Assembly (NCBI RefSeq): GCF_000724085.1
Contig: NZ_CCDL010000001.1
Span: 496,001 to 560,000, forward strand
DNA length: 64,000 nt
Reading direction: 5' to 3'
Origin: Oceanobacillus manasiensis
GTDB taxonomy: Bacteria > Bacillota > Bacilli > Bacillales > Amphibacillaceae
Under the pieces are notes generated by a model. It saw nothing but the letters and a program-made list of their open reading frames with translations, had not been told where the DNA came from and made no database searches. A program made the position numbers and the translations under genes. Of this stretch, positions 1-8,031 are shown one piece after another. Numbering within the stretch: position 1 is the stretch's first letter; the number at the start of each line of letters is the position of its first letter.

Positions 1-61
1 TAATGAAAAAATAGAAAGCCAGTAGATATAGATTATGTAGGATAGAAAGGTTGATAATGAA

Positions 62-1120
62 ATGGAAAAATATCGAATAGATCCTAGCAAAGGAATGGAA
101 TTCGGACTATACACACTTGGTGACCACCTGCCAGACCCGCATACGGGAAAACGAATTCCTGCACAGCAACGCTTACAGGAAATAATTGAATTAGCAAAAC
201 TGGCCGATCAGGCAGGAATTGATTTCTTTAGTGTAGGCGAAAGCCATCAGGATTTCTTCGCTACCCAGGCACATGCCGTTGTTTTGTCAGCAATTGCCCA
301 AGCTACAGAGAATATAAAAATTGCCAGTTCCTCGACGATTATTAGCACATCAGATCCCGTGCGCGTTTATGAGAATTTTGCTACAATTGATCTAATTTCT
401 GGAGGGCGTGCGGAGATAGTTGCCGGACGAGCATCAAGAATTGGCTTGTTTGATCTTCTCGGCTATAATGTTCGCAATTACGAAGAGCTTTTTGAAGAAA
501 AATTTGATTTACTAAGACAAATTAATGAAGAAGAGATTGTAAACTGGGAAGGCGAGTTTCGTGCCCCGCTAAACAATGCGAAAATATTGCCGCGCCCACT
601 TAACGGCTCGTTGCCAATCTGGCGTGCTGTCGGTGGTTCACCGGGCAGTGCAATCAAAGCAGGCTATTCAGGTGTGCCAATGTTCCTTGCCCATTTAGGT
701 GGACCGGCTAGCAGTTTCAAACGTTCAATTGATGCGTATCGCCAAGCAGCACAAAGCCGAGGATTTGATACAGACCAGCTACCCGTTGCAACTGCTGGAT
801 TCTTTTACGCAGCTGAAGATATGCAAACGGCTCTTAGGGATATGTATCCACATATAAATGAAGGTATGAAGCGCACTAACGGACAAGGATTTCCGAAGCA
901 GGCTTTTGCACAAGGTGCAGACCCGCATAGTATTATAAATATAGGAAGCCCAGAGCAGATCATTGAAAAGATGCTATACCAGCATGAAATGTTTGGCCAT
1001 CAGCGCTATATTGCTCAGATAGACTTTGGTGGTATGCCGTTCGATAAGCTACGTAAAAACATTGAAATCATCGGAACAGAAATTCTTCCGGCAATCAAAA
1101 AACATACAGCAAAAAAATAG
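62..1120 (+). CDS. LLM class flavin-dependent oxidoreductase (luciferase-like monooxygenase)
   Basis: A 352-aa protein with the bacterial luciferase-like TIM-barrel fold. The N-terminal strand reads GMEFGLYTLGDH and is followed by DFFSVGESH and ISGGRAEIVAGR, as in flavin-dependent two-component monooxygenases. Such enzymes oxidise an unknown organic substrate with FMNH2 and O2 in the cytosol. The ATG at 62 follows an AGAAAGG ribosome site. The next gene, 12 nt downstream, is an NADPH-dependent FMN reductase that would supply the reduced flavin, so the two form an operon. The substrate cannot be read from sequence. The family call is secure. Confidence 0.9.
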   Translation: MEKYRIDPSKGMEFGLYTLGDHLPDPHTGKRIPAQQRLQEIIELAKLADQAGIDFFSVGESHQDFFATQAHAVVLSAIAQATENIKIASSSTIISTSDPVRVYENFATIDLISGGRAEIVAGRASRIGLFDLLGYNVRNYEELFEEKFDLLRQINEEEIVNWEGEFRAPLNNAKILPRPLNGSLPIWRAVGGSPGSAIKAGYSGVPMFLAHLGGPASSFKRSIDAYRQAAQSRGFDTDQLPVATAGFFYAAEDMQTALRDMYPHINEGMKRTNGQGFPKQAFAQGADPHSIINIGSPEQIIEKMLYQHEMFGHQRYIAQIDFGGMPFDKLRKNIEIIGTEILPAIKKHTAKK

Positions 1121-1132
1121 AGGTGAATACAG

Positions 1133-1699
1133 ATGAAGATTGTGGGACTATCCGGCTCAAAAGTTGGCTCCAAAACAAGAACTGCTATGGATTACACGAT
1201 AACTAAATTACAAGAAAAGTATCCAGAAATAGAAACAGAACTACTCGACCTAGCTGATTATGACATCCAATTTAGTGATGGGCGTAACTACCTTGATTAT
1301 GAGGGTGATACCCGCTATGTGACGAAAACGATCATGGAAGCAGATGCCGTCATTATAGGAACCCCTATATTCCAGGCTTCCATCCCGGCTACTTTAAAGA
1401 ATATCTTTGATTTACTCCCTGTTAACGCATTTCAAGATAAGATCGTGAGTATGGTTGTGACCGCGGGATCTGCCAAGCACTTCCTAATCGCGGAACAACA
1501 GCTGAAGCCAATTCTTGGCTACATGAAGGCCCAAATCGTGCATACCTATGTATTCATTGAAGAAAGTGACTTCTATCGCAAAGAAATTACCAATGATGAC
1601 GTCCATTTTCGAATTGAAAGACTCGTGGAGGATACCGTCGTATTAACCGAAACCTATACCAAGATACGAGAAGCAAAAGAAGCGGAGTATGATTTTTAA
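1133..1699 (+). CDS. NADPH-dependent FMN reductase (SsuE-like)
   Basis: A 188-aa flavodoxin-like protein. It begins KIVGLSGSKVGSKTRT, the N-terminal phosphate-binding loop of the NADPH-dependent FMN reductase family, and carries GTPIFQASIPATLKN, the flavin-binding stretch of that family. It reduces FMN with NAD(P)H and hands it to a monooxygenase. It lies 12 nt after the luciferase-like gene with an AGAGGTGAA ribosome site, so it is probably the dedicated partner. Length and motifs are normal for the family. Confidence 0.88.
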   Translation: MKIVGLSGSKVGSKTRTAMDYTITKLQEKYPEIETELLDLADYDIQFSDGRNYLDYEGDTRYVTKTIMEADAVIIGTPIFQASIPATLKNIFDLLPVNAFQDKIVSMVVTAGSAKHFLIAEQQLKPILGYMKAQIVHTYVFIEESDFYRKEITNDDVHFRIERLVEDTVVLTETYTKIREAKEAEYDF

Positions 1700-1730
1700 A
1701 ATATATTGAGCGACGCAGGATTTTAGTAAA

Positions 1731-1862
1731 GAGACGCCATACCGATGAAACTGACACCTCAGCGGTAGAAAGTGAAACGATAACCAGTAAAGTGACACCA
1801 AAACGGCCCAGAGTGACACCACATGCCCGAAAAGTGAAACCAAACCGTCTCATAGTGACATA
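1731..1862. repeat. Degenerate tandem repeat array A (about 21-bp period, core GTGACACC)
   Basis: At least seven degenerate units between the flavin reductase and the terminator. The core reads GTGACACC or GTGAAACC. Unit cores begin at 1731, 1751, 1772, 1792, 1813, 1834 and 1855, so steps are 20-21 nt. The reverse strand translates as a 7-residue periodic peptide (VSL...), which is a by-product of the period and not a gene. Two other arrays in this window share the period but not the core. Confidence 0.85.
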
Positions 1863-1885
1863 TAAAGTAGAAAAATTATCTAACC

Positions 1886-1928
1886 AAAAAAGCAGGACAA
1901 GGGGCTTATACCAGCCTTGTCCTGCTTT
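1886..1928. terminator. Bidirectional intrinsic terminator
   Basis: The 14-bp stem AAGCAGGACAAGG / CCTTGTCCTGCTTT (1889-1902 with 1915-1928) has A-rich and T-rich flanks on either side. It sits between the convergent flavin reductase and Lin0512-family genes. Confidence 0.85.
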
Positions 1929-1959
1929 GGGTTGGAGAAAACCTTAAAACCTAAAAATC

Positions 1960-2319
1960 TTAATAGCCTACTTCAACTGCTGCATTCACAATATACATTA
2001 AGTCATTTTCATCGCCTTTGTCCTTAAGGGTAATTCCACTGGATGTGGCCATTCCCCCATCTGTAACATCTACCGATACAGAGCCATAAGGGATTGCTTT
2101 TTTAACGCTTTCCTCATCCAATTCGTCTCGATCAAGCGGTACAGCTAACTTCACTTGAACTTTCATATTTTCTAATTGTTGTTCAGGAAGGCTTTTTTCA
2201 ATGCCTGGCATGGAGTTAAACCATATTGCATTTTCCACAGCACGGACAGCTGCCTTCGTTATATTCTGTCCATGAACGTCGATTCCAGTTCCTGTTTGAA
2301 TAAATAGAACTTGATTCAC
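1960..2319 (-). CDS. Lin0512 family protein
   Basis: A 119-aa protein of the conserved Lin0512 family, recognised by QVLFIQTGTGIDVHGQ near the N-terminus and a C-terminal VNAAVEVGY. Its biochemical function is unknown. I place the start at the GTG at 2319. It is preceded by GAGAGGAG at good spacing and gives the family's usual length. The open frame runs on upstream to 2391, but those 24 residues (MFDSALPRE...) look non-coding. It is convergent with the flavin operon and divergent from the PBP gene. Confidence 0.85.
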   Translation of the reverse strand: MNQVLFIQTGTGIDVHGQNITKAAVRAVENAIWFNSMPGIEKSLPEQQLENMKVQVKLAVPLDRDELDEESVKKAIPYGSVSVDVTDGGMATSSGITLKDKGDENDLMYIVNAAVEVGY

Positions 2320-2585
2320 TCTAAAACTCCTCTCTATGAAGGATTTATCGTTCATATTAGGCGTTTCCCGAGGTAGAGCGGAATCAAACACGGGATTTTA
2401 TGAAATGAGCATGTAGACTAAATATCATATAAATAGTGGACTAGATTAGTGATAACCCTTCTATAGTATGATATAGGCTTATTAACTGGGCCCATTGATC
2501 CCTTTTCTATTAGAGCTCTATTATTGATATATATATTACTGTATACTTTAAATATTCAAAATTTTATTGAATATGAAGGGAGAAG

Positions 2586-4115
2586 ATGTTAACAATGCGT
2601 TTGAAACGAATCCTGCTCTTAGTAGTTATTGCTGTCCTTGCAGTATTTCCTTTGCTTGGACAAGAGGGAAATCAAACGATTACAGCATCCAATGAGATAA
2701 CAGAAAAAGAATTTGCCGAATCTAACCTAGAAGAAAAGCTGCGCATCCTCCTAGAGAATGAACAGCTTGACGGAGCGGTAACTGGAGTTAGCATTATGCA
2801 AGCTGATACTGGTGAACAGCTCTTTTCACAAGACGGGGATATACGTCTCCACCCAGCATCCAATATGAAGATCCTGACAGCAGCGGCAGCTTTGGAAACG
2901 TTGGGTAAAGATTATAAGTTTTCTACAGAAGTACTAACAGATGGTGAAAAACGTGGAAAGGTTCTTCATGGAGATCTCTATTTAAAAGGAAAGGGAGACC
3001 CTACACTATTAAAAGAAGATTTCGATCAATTTGCGAAAGAGCTGAAGGCACAAGGAATTCAAAAGGTGAAAGGCGATCTAATTGGAGATGATAGCTGGTA
3101 TGACGATGTACGGCTTTCACAGGATCTAAATTGGTCGGACGAGCCTTTCTATACAGGTGCTCAAGTTTCGGCACTAACTCTATCTCCGAACGAAGACTAT
3201 GATGCAGGTACAGTTATTGTAGAAGTAAGTCCTGCTGATGATCCTGATGGCAAGGCTGAGGTCAATCTTAGCCCTGCAACAGATTATGTCACGATAGAAA
3301 ACAAGACAAAGATGGTTCCTTCAGGTGAAAGGAAAACCATTTCCATAGAACGCGAGCATGGCACCAATACAATCGTAATAGAGGGAAATATGCCGGTGGA
3401 TGGATCCAATTCCCGTTCTTGGGCCTCCGTATGGGAGCCAACAGGCTATGCGCTTAATATCTTCAAAAAGTCATTGGAAGAAGAAAATATTCGCTTTATC
3501 GGAAAGTCAGACGAGAAGTCTGGTGTGACACCAAAAGGCGCCGAGTTGCTAACATCTAAGCAATCGATGCCATTACATGAGTTGTTGGTGCCATTCATGA
3601 AGCTCAGTAACAATGGGCATGGAGAGGTGCTGACCAAAGAGATGGGAAAAGTGGTTTCTGGTGAAGGAAGCTGGGATGAGGGGCTAGAAGTCATCGAGGA
3701 CGTAGCCGCCAAATATGGGATGAATAAAGATACGATCCAACTACGCGATGGTTCCGGTATGTCGCATAAGACGATGATACCAGCTCATGATTTGTCTCAA
3801 TTTTTATATGAAATTCAAGCAACGGAATGGTTTGATGCATTTGAATACTCTCTCCCTATTGCTGGTGAATCAGATCGATTTGTAGGAGGGACACTGCGTA
3901 ATCGGATGACAGAGGAGCCTGCTAAAGGAAATGTAACTGCCAAAACAGGATCCCTTTCTGGCGTATCCACCCTTTCTGGTTATGTGACCTCTGCAAATGG
4001 AGAGGACCTTATTTTCTCTATTTTAATTAACAACTATCTTGGATCGAGCTCAAGTATGCGTGCTATAGAAGATGACATTGCAACGACGTTAGCTGAACAC
4101 GAGTTTTCGGAGTAA
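2586..4115 (+). CDS. dacB: D-alanyl-D-alanine carboxypeptidase/endopeptidase (PBP4 type, peptidase S13)
   Basis: A 509-aa low-molecular-weight penicillin-binding protein that trims peptidoglycan stem peptides and cross-links outside the membrane. Residues 5-25 are a hydrophobic signal sequence (RLKRILLLVVIAVLAVFPLL). The three active-site motifs are present: SxxK as SNMK (S92), SxN as SNN near residue 341, and KTG near residue 453. The large insertion between SxxK and SxN is typical of class C (PBP4/DacC). The start at 2586 has AAGGGAGA just upstream; a second in-frame ATG at 2595 is possible. It is monocistronic and followed directly by a terminator. Confidence 0.93.
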   Translation: MLTMRLKRILLLVVIAVLAVFPLLGQEGNQTITASNEITEKEFAESNLEEKLRILLENEQLDGAVTGVSIMQADTGEQLFSQDGDIRLHPASNMKILTAAAALETLGKDYKFSTEVLTDGEKRGKVLHGDLYLKGKGDPTLLKEDFDQFAKELKAQGIQKVKGDLIGDDSWYDDVRLSQDLNWSDEPFYTGAQVSALTLSPNEDYDAGTVIVEVSPADDPDGKAEVNLSPATDYVTIENKTKMVPSGERKTISIEREHGTNTIVIEGNMPVDGSNSRSWASVWEPTGYALNIFKKSLEEENIRFIGKSDEKSGVTPKGAELLTSKQSMPLHELLVPFMKLSNNGHGEVLTKEMGKVVSGEGSWDEGLEVIEDVAAKYGMNKDTIQLRDGSGMSHKTMIPAHDLSQFLYEIQATEWFDAFEYSLPIAGESDRFVGGTLRNRMTEEPAKGNVTAKTGSLSGVSTLSGYVTSANGEDLIFSILINNYLGSSSSMRAIEDDIATTLAEHEFSE

Positions 4116-4127
4116 TCTAGCTAACGA

Positions 4128-4157
4128 GCCACCTTCCTAAAGGAGGGTGGCTTTTTT
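4128..4157 (+). terminator. Intrinsic terminator of dacB
   Basis: The stem GCCACCTTCC / GGAGGGTGGC is followed by six T residues, 12 nt after the dacB stop codon. Confidence 0.92.
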
Positions 4158-4200
4158 AGTATTTAGGCTTGCAAATAAGAGCGAGTTGCCCCAAGCAGGC

Positions 4201-4350
4201 AAATGAGTCGAAAATGGCCAAGGAGAATCGTCATCAGATGAAAGTGAATCAACAGCACTGCGAAGTGAATCGAGAGAAGCCAAGAGTGAATCGTCATCGC
4301 CGAGAAGTGAATCGGGAGCAGTGAATCATCAACCCCCGCAGGTGAAGCGA
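4201..4350. repeat. Degenerate tandem repeat array B (21-bp period, core AAGTGAATCG)
   Basis: Fills the gap between the dacB terminator and the next gene. GTGAA cores start at 4244, 4265, 4286 and 4307, exactly 21 nt apart, then at 4321 and 4342. Weaker units (ATGAGTCG, GAGAATCG) lie before them near 4203 and 4223. The core is AAGTGAATCG with variable filler such as AGAGAAGCCA. Nothing resembling a gene was seen in this stretch. Confidence 0.85.
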
Positions 4351-4432
4351 GCTAACACTTAAGCCTACCCCCACGCAAAATCTCCCAAAAGGCAAACAAT
4401 TCTGTTAAAATAAAGAAAAAAGAGGTGGGCCA

Positions 4433-5167
4433 ATGCGTCTCGACGAATTAACGGCATACATAAAAAGCATGGAATTGAAGAGAGACCAAATACCAAGCTT
4501 TAATTGCTTTCCTTTTGACCTCCCTGTTATTCGCAACCTAGACAAGCTTAACTTTCACCCAAATGTCACCTATATCGTTGGAGAGAATGGTATGGGAAAA
4601 TCAACCTTGTTAGAGGGCATAGCAGTTGCACTTGGATTCAATCCAGAGGGTGGCACACGAAATTTCAACTTCTCAAGCTATGATTCTCATTCTGATCTCG
4701 GCTCTTATTTGCGAGTTGCAAAAGGGCCAATATTACCAAAGGGCGGCTTCTTTTTTCGTTCGGAATCGTTTTATAATGTTGCAACAAATATTGAAGAAGT
4801 AGGTGCAGTAAATTCCTATGGTGGCAAATCACTTCATGAGCAATCACACGGGGAAGCCTTTTTCTCCGTATTTCTCCACCGCTTTTCAGGCGAAGGAATA
4901 TACATATTGGACGAGCCAGAAGCAGCCCTTTCGCCATTAAGGCAAATGTCCATGCTCTCACGCATTCATGAGCTGGTAAGTGAAGGGGCACAATTTATTA
5001 TTTCCACCCACGCTCCTATACTGATGGCTTATCCGTGGGCAAAATTAATTGAATTGACTGAGGACGGCATGAAGGAAATGGCGCTTGAGGAAACGGGACA
5101 TTATCGCTCCATGAAACAGTTCTTTGAAAATAAAGAGAGACTGCTACACCATTTGTTTGAGGAGTAG
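4433..5167 (+). CDS. AAA family ATPase (stand-alone ABC-type P-loop ATPase)
   Basis: A 244-aa single-domain ATPase of the ABC/SMC-RecF type. Walker A is GENGMGKST (about residues 50-58), Walker B is GIYILDEPEAA, and the switch histidine is in ISTHAPI. A short signature-like SHGE precedes Walker B. There are no coiled-coil arms and no membrane segments, so it is not part of a recognisable transporter. The family is widespread, but its cellular role is unknown to me. It has its own AGAGGTGGG ribosome site and no co-directional partner except a decayed gene behind it. Confidence 0.85.
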   Translation: MRLDELTAYIKSMELKRDQIPSFNCFPFDLPVIRNLDKLNFHPNVTYIVGENGMGKSTLLEGIAVALGFNPEGGTRNFNFSSYDSHSDLGSYLRVAKGPILPKGGFFFRSESFYNVATNIEEVGAVNSYGGKSLHEQSHGEAFFSVFLHRFSGEGIYILDEPEAALSPLRQMSMLSRIHELVSEGAQFIISTHAPILMAYPWAKLIELTEDGMKEMALEETGHYRSMKQFFENKERLLHHLFEE

Positions 5168-5172
5168 GGTAA

Positions 5173-5466
5173 GCTGGCTGTCTTATACGTCCAACCCTTC
5201 TCCATCTTCTAGGCATTAAGACAGAAGTTAACTACTCATTTGGTCGTAATCTCTTTACGAGGGACAGTGATCATCCTGTCATTCTCCGAGATGGTAGTTT
5301 TATTTCAGAGGAGTACATTTATAAGAATAATGTTTGCTACGGAAAAGAAAATGGACAGGAAGTAGACATGCAAAATTGTGAACCATACTTAGATGTGGTA
5401 AAGCAGGAGTTGGCCCTATCATATGATATTATTTTTGGGGATTTGTTAACATTCCTTGTTGAATAA
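5173..5466 (+). pseudogene. Remnant of lipoteichoic acid synthase (LtaS-like), C-terminal end only
   Basis: An open stretch of about 97 codons without a start codon. It reads PTLLHLLGIKTEVNYSFGRN, then VILRDGSFISEEYIY, and ends ELALSYDIIFGDLLTFLVE. This matches the C-terminal layout of LtaS-type sulfatase-fold enzymes (LLPTLLHLLGI, PFRNGDFVT, ELxLSDxVVxGDLLRF). The membrane part and the catalytic domain are missing. It begins 5 nt after the ATPase stop codon, so an ancestral ltaS-like gene was cut by deletion. I judge it non-functional. Confidence 0.75.
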
Positions 5467-5545
5467 AATGGATCAGCAAGGTAAAGGAGATTCTTAAAGT
5501 GCTTACAAGGATTGAATTTACTAACAGAGTGGGGAGTAATGATAT

Positions 5546-5986
5546 ATGGAAAGAGTAAATGTGGTTTATGTTCTTTTATATGACCATAGTGAAGAAAGAA
5601 TTTTGATGGTAAAAAATAAAGGAATGGACTCCTCTTACTATACACTTCCAGGAGGGGCAGTAGAAATTGGGGAAACTTTAGAAGATGCAGCTATCCGGGA
5701 GGTTATAGAGGAAACAGGATTAAGCGTTGAACTGGATGGAGTCTTGGCAGTAAGTGAAGCATTTCTTGAACAACGAGGACATCACGCAATCTTTTTTACA
5801 TTTAGAGGTAAGGTCGTTGGAGGTAAAATAAATATTATGTATCCAGAAGAAATCGAAGAAGTCACGTGGATGAATGCGGAAGAAGCATTAAAATATGCCT
5901 CTCTCTCAACTGAAGGAAATGAATTAGTTAATAGAAATTCCACCATCCCCTACGTACTCCGTGGAAAGGTAATTCATAAAAATTAA
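5546..5986 (+). CDS. NUDIX hydrolase
   Basis: A 146-aa protein with a complete Nudix box: GGAVEIGETLEDAAIREV continuing IEETGL (GX5EX7REUXEEXGU), residues about 37-59. It hydrolyses a nucleoside diphosphate linked to some moiety X; the substrate is unknown. The ATG at 5546 is supported by GGGGAG 9 nt upstream. An ATG at 5539 is out of frame. It lies between two decayed genes, in a stretch that looks like an erosion zone. Confidence 0.88.
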   Translation: MERVNVVYVLLYDHSEERILMVKNKGMDSSYYTLPGGAVEIGETLEDAAIREVIEETGLSVELDGVLAVSEAFLEQRGHHAIFFTFRGKVVGGKINIMYPEEIEEVTWMNAEEALKYASLSTEGNELVNRNSTIPYVLRGKVIHKN

Positions 5987-6026
5987 TTATTACAATTTAT
6001 CATTATTAAAAATAGGAGATCAACCA

Positions 6027-6291
6027 CTGGATACAACTCCCCATAATAGCAATGCATGGGATAAAAAAGTGGAAGAAGGCCCTATTATACTAAACCTGTT
6101 AGCAGTGAGGCATTTAAAAAAAGTAAGGCCGGCGAATGGGAAATCACGGTTACAAAGGAAAAAAGGTGCTCTGTTTAGCATCGGGGGGAGGTCAACAGGC
6201 ACCTATCCTGTCTGCTACAGGTGCAGATGTAAAGGTAATGGATATTTCCACATTTATAGCCACAAGATCCATAAAGTTAAATGTAGATTAA
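6027..6291 (+). pseudogene. Remnant of a class I SAM-dependent methyltransferase, spread over three frames
   Basis: Three consecutive fragments in three different frames match one methyltransferase family. PHNSNAWDKKVEEGPI (from about 6039) leads to [20 protein letters not shown] (from 6089), then [20 protein letters not shown] and DVKVMDIS (from 6166). The last fragment is the SAM-binding motif I of proteins that read [20 protein letters not shown]. The stretch between KEK and VLCL is deleted, and the C-terminal half is absent. An AGGAG at 6014 sits 8 nt before a CTG where the start should be. The 100-codon open frame across it is an artefact of the frameshifts. Confidence 0.8.
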
Positions 6292-6322
6292 AATATGCCT
6301 TATTAACATACATACTGCTATT

Positions 6323-6354
6323 AAAAGGATTGTCTCAAGACAATCCCTTTTCTT
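6323..6354 (+). terminator. Intrinsic terminator
   Basis: The stem AAAAGGATTGTCT / AGACAATCCCTTTT is followed by CTTTTC, upstream of the ECF sigma gene. It isolates that gene from the decayed methyltransferase region. Confidence 0.75.
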
Positions 6355-6396
6355 TTCATAGACATTCTTAATTCCAAAATCAAAGTAAAAAAGCAC

Positions 6397-6424
6397 TGTA
6401 ACATTTCTTTCGGTCAAACGTGTT
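6397..6424 (+). promoter_or_regulatory. Candidate ECF-type promoter (autoregulatory)
   Basis: TGTAAC (6397-6402), a 16-nt spacer and CGTGTT (6419-6424). This is the layout of Bacillus ECF sigma promoters (TGAAAC/TGTAAC, N16, CGT). It lies 30 nt before the start of the ECF sigma gene and is likely recognised by its own product. Inference from motif only. Confidence 0.6.
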
Positions 6425-6453
6425 TGTAATGTGGATGGTAAAGAGGGGGGCAA

Positions 6454-6987
6454 ATGCGAAATCAACTAAAATTAGAAAATCTATATAAACAGTATGCAAA
6501 GACGCTCTATTTTTATTTACTTAAGCTAAGCGGTTCAACGCAGCTTGCAGAGGATTTAACGCAAGAGACCTTTGTTCGTGCTACGGTTCACCTTCATACA
6601 TATGAGGGTGAAGAGGCACGAGCCTGGCTTTTTAAAGTAGCACGTAATGCTTACCTAGATGAATGGCGAAAGCAAAAAAGAAGAAGAACACTTCCACTGT
6701 TCAAAATATTTTCGGTAAAAGAAGAAATGATTAGTCCTTATGGGCTTCCTGAAGACGCCCTTATAACGAAAGAAACACATGAACAACTTGAAGATTTATT
6801 GGAGTTTTTACCAGAACAATATAGGTCAATTATTTATTTACGTGAGTTTGAGGAATTTAGCTATAAAGAAATGATGGAAGCATTACAGCTTACAGAAGAA
6901 CAGGTGAAAGTAACACTCCATCGAGCGAGGACACGGCTAGCAAGCCTTGCTAAGAGGAAAGGGTGGAATCATGACAGAATGGAATAA
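6454..6987 (+). CDS. RNA polymerase ECF sigma factor (sigma-70 family)
   Basis: A 177-aa protein with sigma region 2 (LYFYLLKLSGSTQLAEDLTQ, then ETFVRA) and region 4 (LPEQYRSIIYLREFEEFSYK) separated by a short linker. This is the standard ECF architecture. It directs RNA polymerase to stress-type promoters. The start has AAGAGGGGGG upstream. The gene overlaps the following anti-sigma gene by 17 nt, and a TGTAAC-N16-CGTGTT promoter precedes it, so autoregulation with a membrane anti-sigma is the likely circuit. Which B. subtilis ECF factor it matches is unclear to me. Confidence 0.92.
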   Translation: MRNQLKLENLYKQYAKTLYFYLLKLSGSTQLAEDLTQETFVRATVHLHTYEGEEARAWLFKVARNAYLDEWRKQKRRRTLPLFKIFSVKEEMISPYGLPEDALITKETHEQLEDLLEFLPEQYRSIIYLREFEEFSYKEMMEALQLTEEQVKVTLHRARTRLASLAKRKGWNHDRME

Positions 6988-7972
6988 AGATTTAGAGAAG
7001 AGAATATTAAAAAAGTCAAAATTCACTTTAGCATTTCGGGTCTTACGAATGCTAATAATCCTGGTATTTATTTATGTTTTATACATGATGATTACGAATA
7101 TTTTAGTTGATAAACTTGATGTTGGGAGGGAAAATAAATATTACTCCAGTCTTGCGCTTGATTGGACTGTACCTAATGTCAGAGCTGACTATGATATAAA
7201 AGAAGAAGAACTGAACGCTTTCGGTACAAAAAGTTTCTCCTACAACTTACTTAAAACGGTAGGAAGTGAAAATAAAGTGGTAGGTGAGGCAAATGTAACG
7301 AAGCATCTATCCAGTAATCTATCAAGGGTCACCTATTCACATCCTGGCTTACAGCAATTAAGTGATTTTTCCTTTTCGCTCCCTGAAGATCCAAGAACTG
7401 ATAAAAAGCTAGAGGCAAATACGTCGCCAAATGTATGGGAAACATTAGAAATGCTTCCTCAAGGGACAGTAGGAGAGTTAGCTTTCTCCACGACAAGTTT
7501 TATGGAATCAGAACAATTAGTCGAGTCTCTACAACCATACGATATTAGGGTTTTGTGGATGCCATTGTACACTGGAGAATTTGTAGAGTATGAGCCGAAT
7601 ATGTGGAGTGCAAGCGATAATACGATCATGGTAGATAATCGAATTGGTTTGACAGGTGGTGTTAACCATGATAAACGCTACCATCAATCAATGAGGATAA
7701 ACAGCCTGGATGAAAGTACGGTTGGTGAAAGCCAGAAGTTGATGTTGGAGAACATGGAAGAAGTTTTGAACAAATCAGAGAGCTATTATGAGCAATTCTT
7801 AGGTCTTGCCCATTTAGATGAGAGATATCAATACGTAAAGGAAGAAGGTTTTACTGTATATGGTGCTGTTGTAACTGGTCCAGTGAAAGAGTTATTAAAA
7901 TTAAGAGAATCTGAACTTGTTCAAGGGGAGCAGCTAGGTGAAGTAGAACTATGGAACTGGGAAGAAAGGTGA
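6971..7972 (+). CDS. Membrane anti-sigma factor (sigma factor regulator N- and C-terminal domains)
   Basis: A 333-aa single-pass membrane protein. The cytoplasmic N-terminus (TEWNKDLEKRILKKSKFTLA) leads into a transmembrane segment at about residues 24-42 and a long extracellular part. The layout matches the Sigma_reg_N/Sigma_reg_C family, whose N-terminus holds the sigma factor and whose outer domain senses the envelope. The start is the ATG at 6971, with AAGGGTGG upstream; the frame is open for eight more codons, but without a better site. It overlaps the sigma gene, as cognate pairs do. The signal sensed is unknown. Confidence 0.85.
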   Translation: MTEWNKDLEKRILKKSKFTLAFRVLRMLIILVFIYVLYMMITNILVDKLDVGRENKYYSSLALDWTVPNVRADYDIKEEELNAFGTKSFSYNLLKTVGSENKVVGEANVTKHLSSNLSRVTYSHPGLQQLSDFSFSLPEDPRTDKKLEANTSPNVWETLEMLPQGTVGELAFSTTSFMESEQLVESLQPYDIRVLWMPLYTGEFVEYEPNMWSASDNTIMVDNRIGLTGGVNHDKRYHQSMRINSLDESTVGESQKLMLENMEEVLNKSESYYEQFLGLAHLDERYQYVKEEGFTVYGAVVTGPVKELLKLRESELVQGEQLGEVELWNWEER

Positions 7973-7979
7973 CCAAGTT

Positions 7980-8003
7980 GAAGCACCCAATTTCGGGTGC
8001 TTC
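7980..8003. terminator. Hairpin between convergent genes
   Basis: The 9-bp perfect stem GAAGCACCC / GGGTGCTTC lies just after the anti-sigma gene and before the convergent HTH gene. The T-tail is weak, so termination strength is uncertain. Confidence 0.55.
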
Positions 8004-8031
8004 CCATTAATATGAAGAGGAAAAAAGCTCC

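Noticed and set aside
1587-1853. Two overlapping reverse-strand ORFs (88 and 66 aa)
   Set aside because: They are translations of the 21-bp repeat array, giving a 7-residue period. No ribosome sites or protein features.
1731-1862. Possible CRISPR array
   Set aside because: Units are 20-21 bp, degenerate and contiguous, with no constant repeat and no unique spacers; no cas genes are nearby. The same holds for 4201-4350 and 31516-31603.
6069-6371. 100-aa ORF on the plus strand
   Set aside because: It runs through the decayed methyltransferase in a wrong frame for most of its length. The family match needs three frames.
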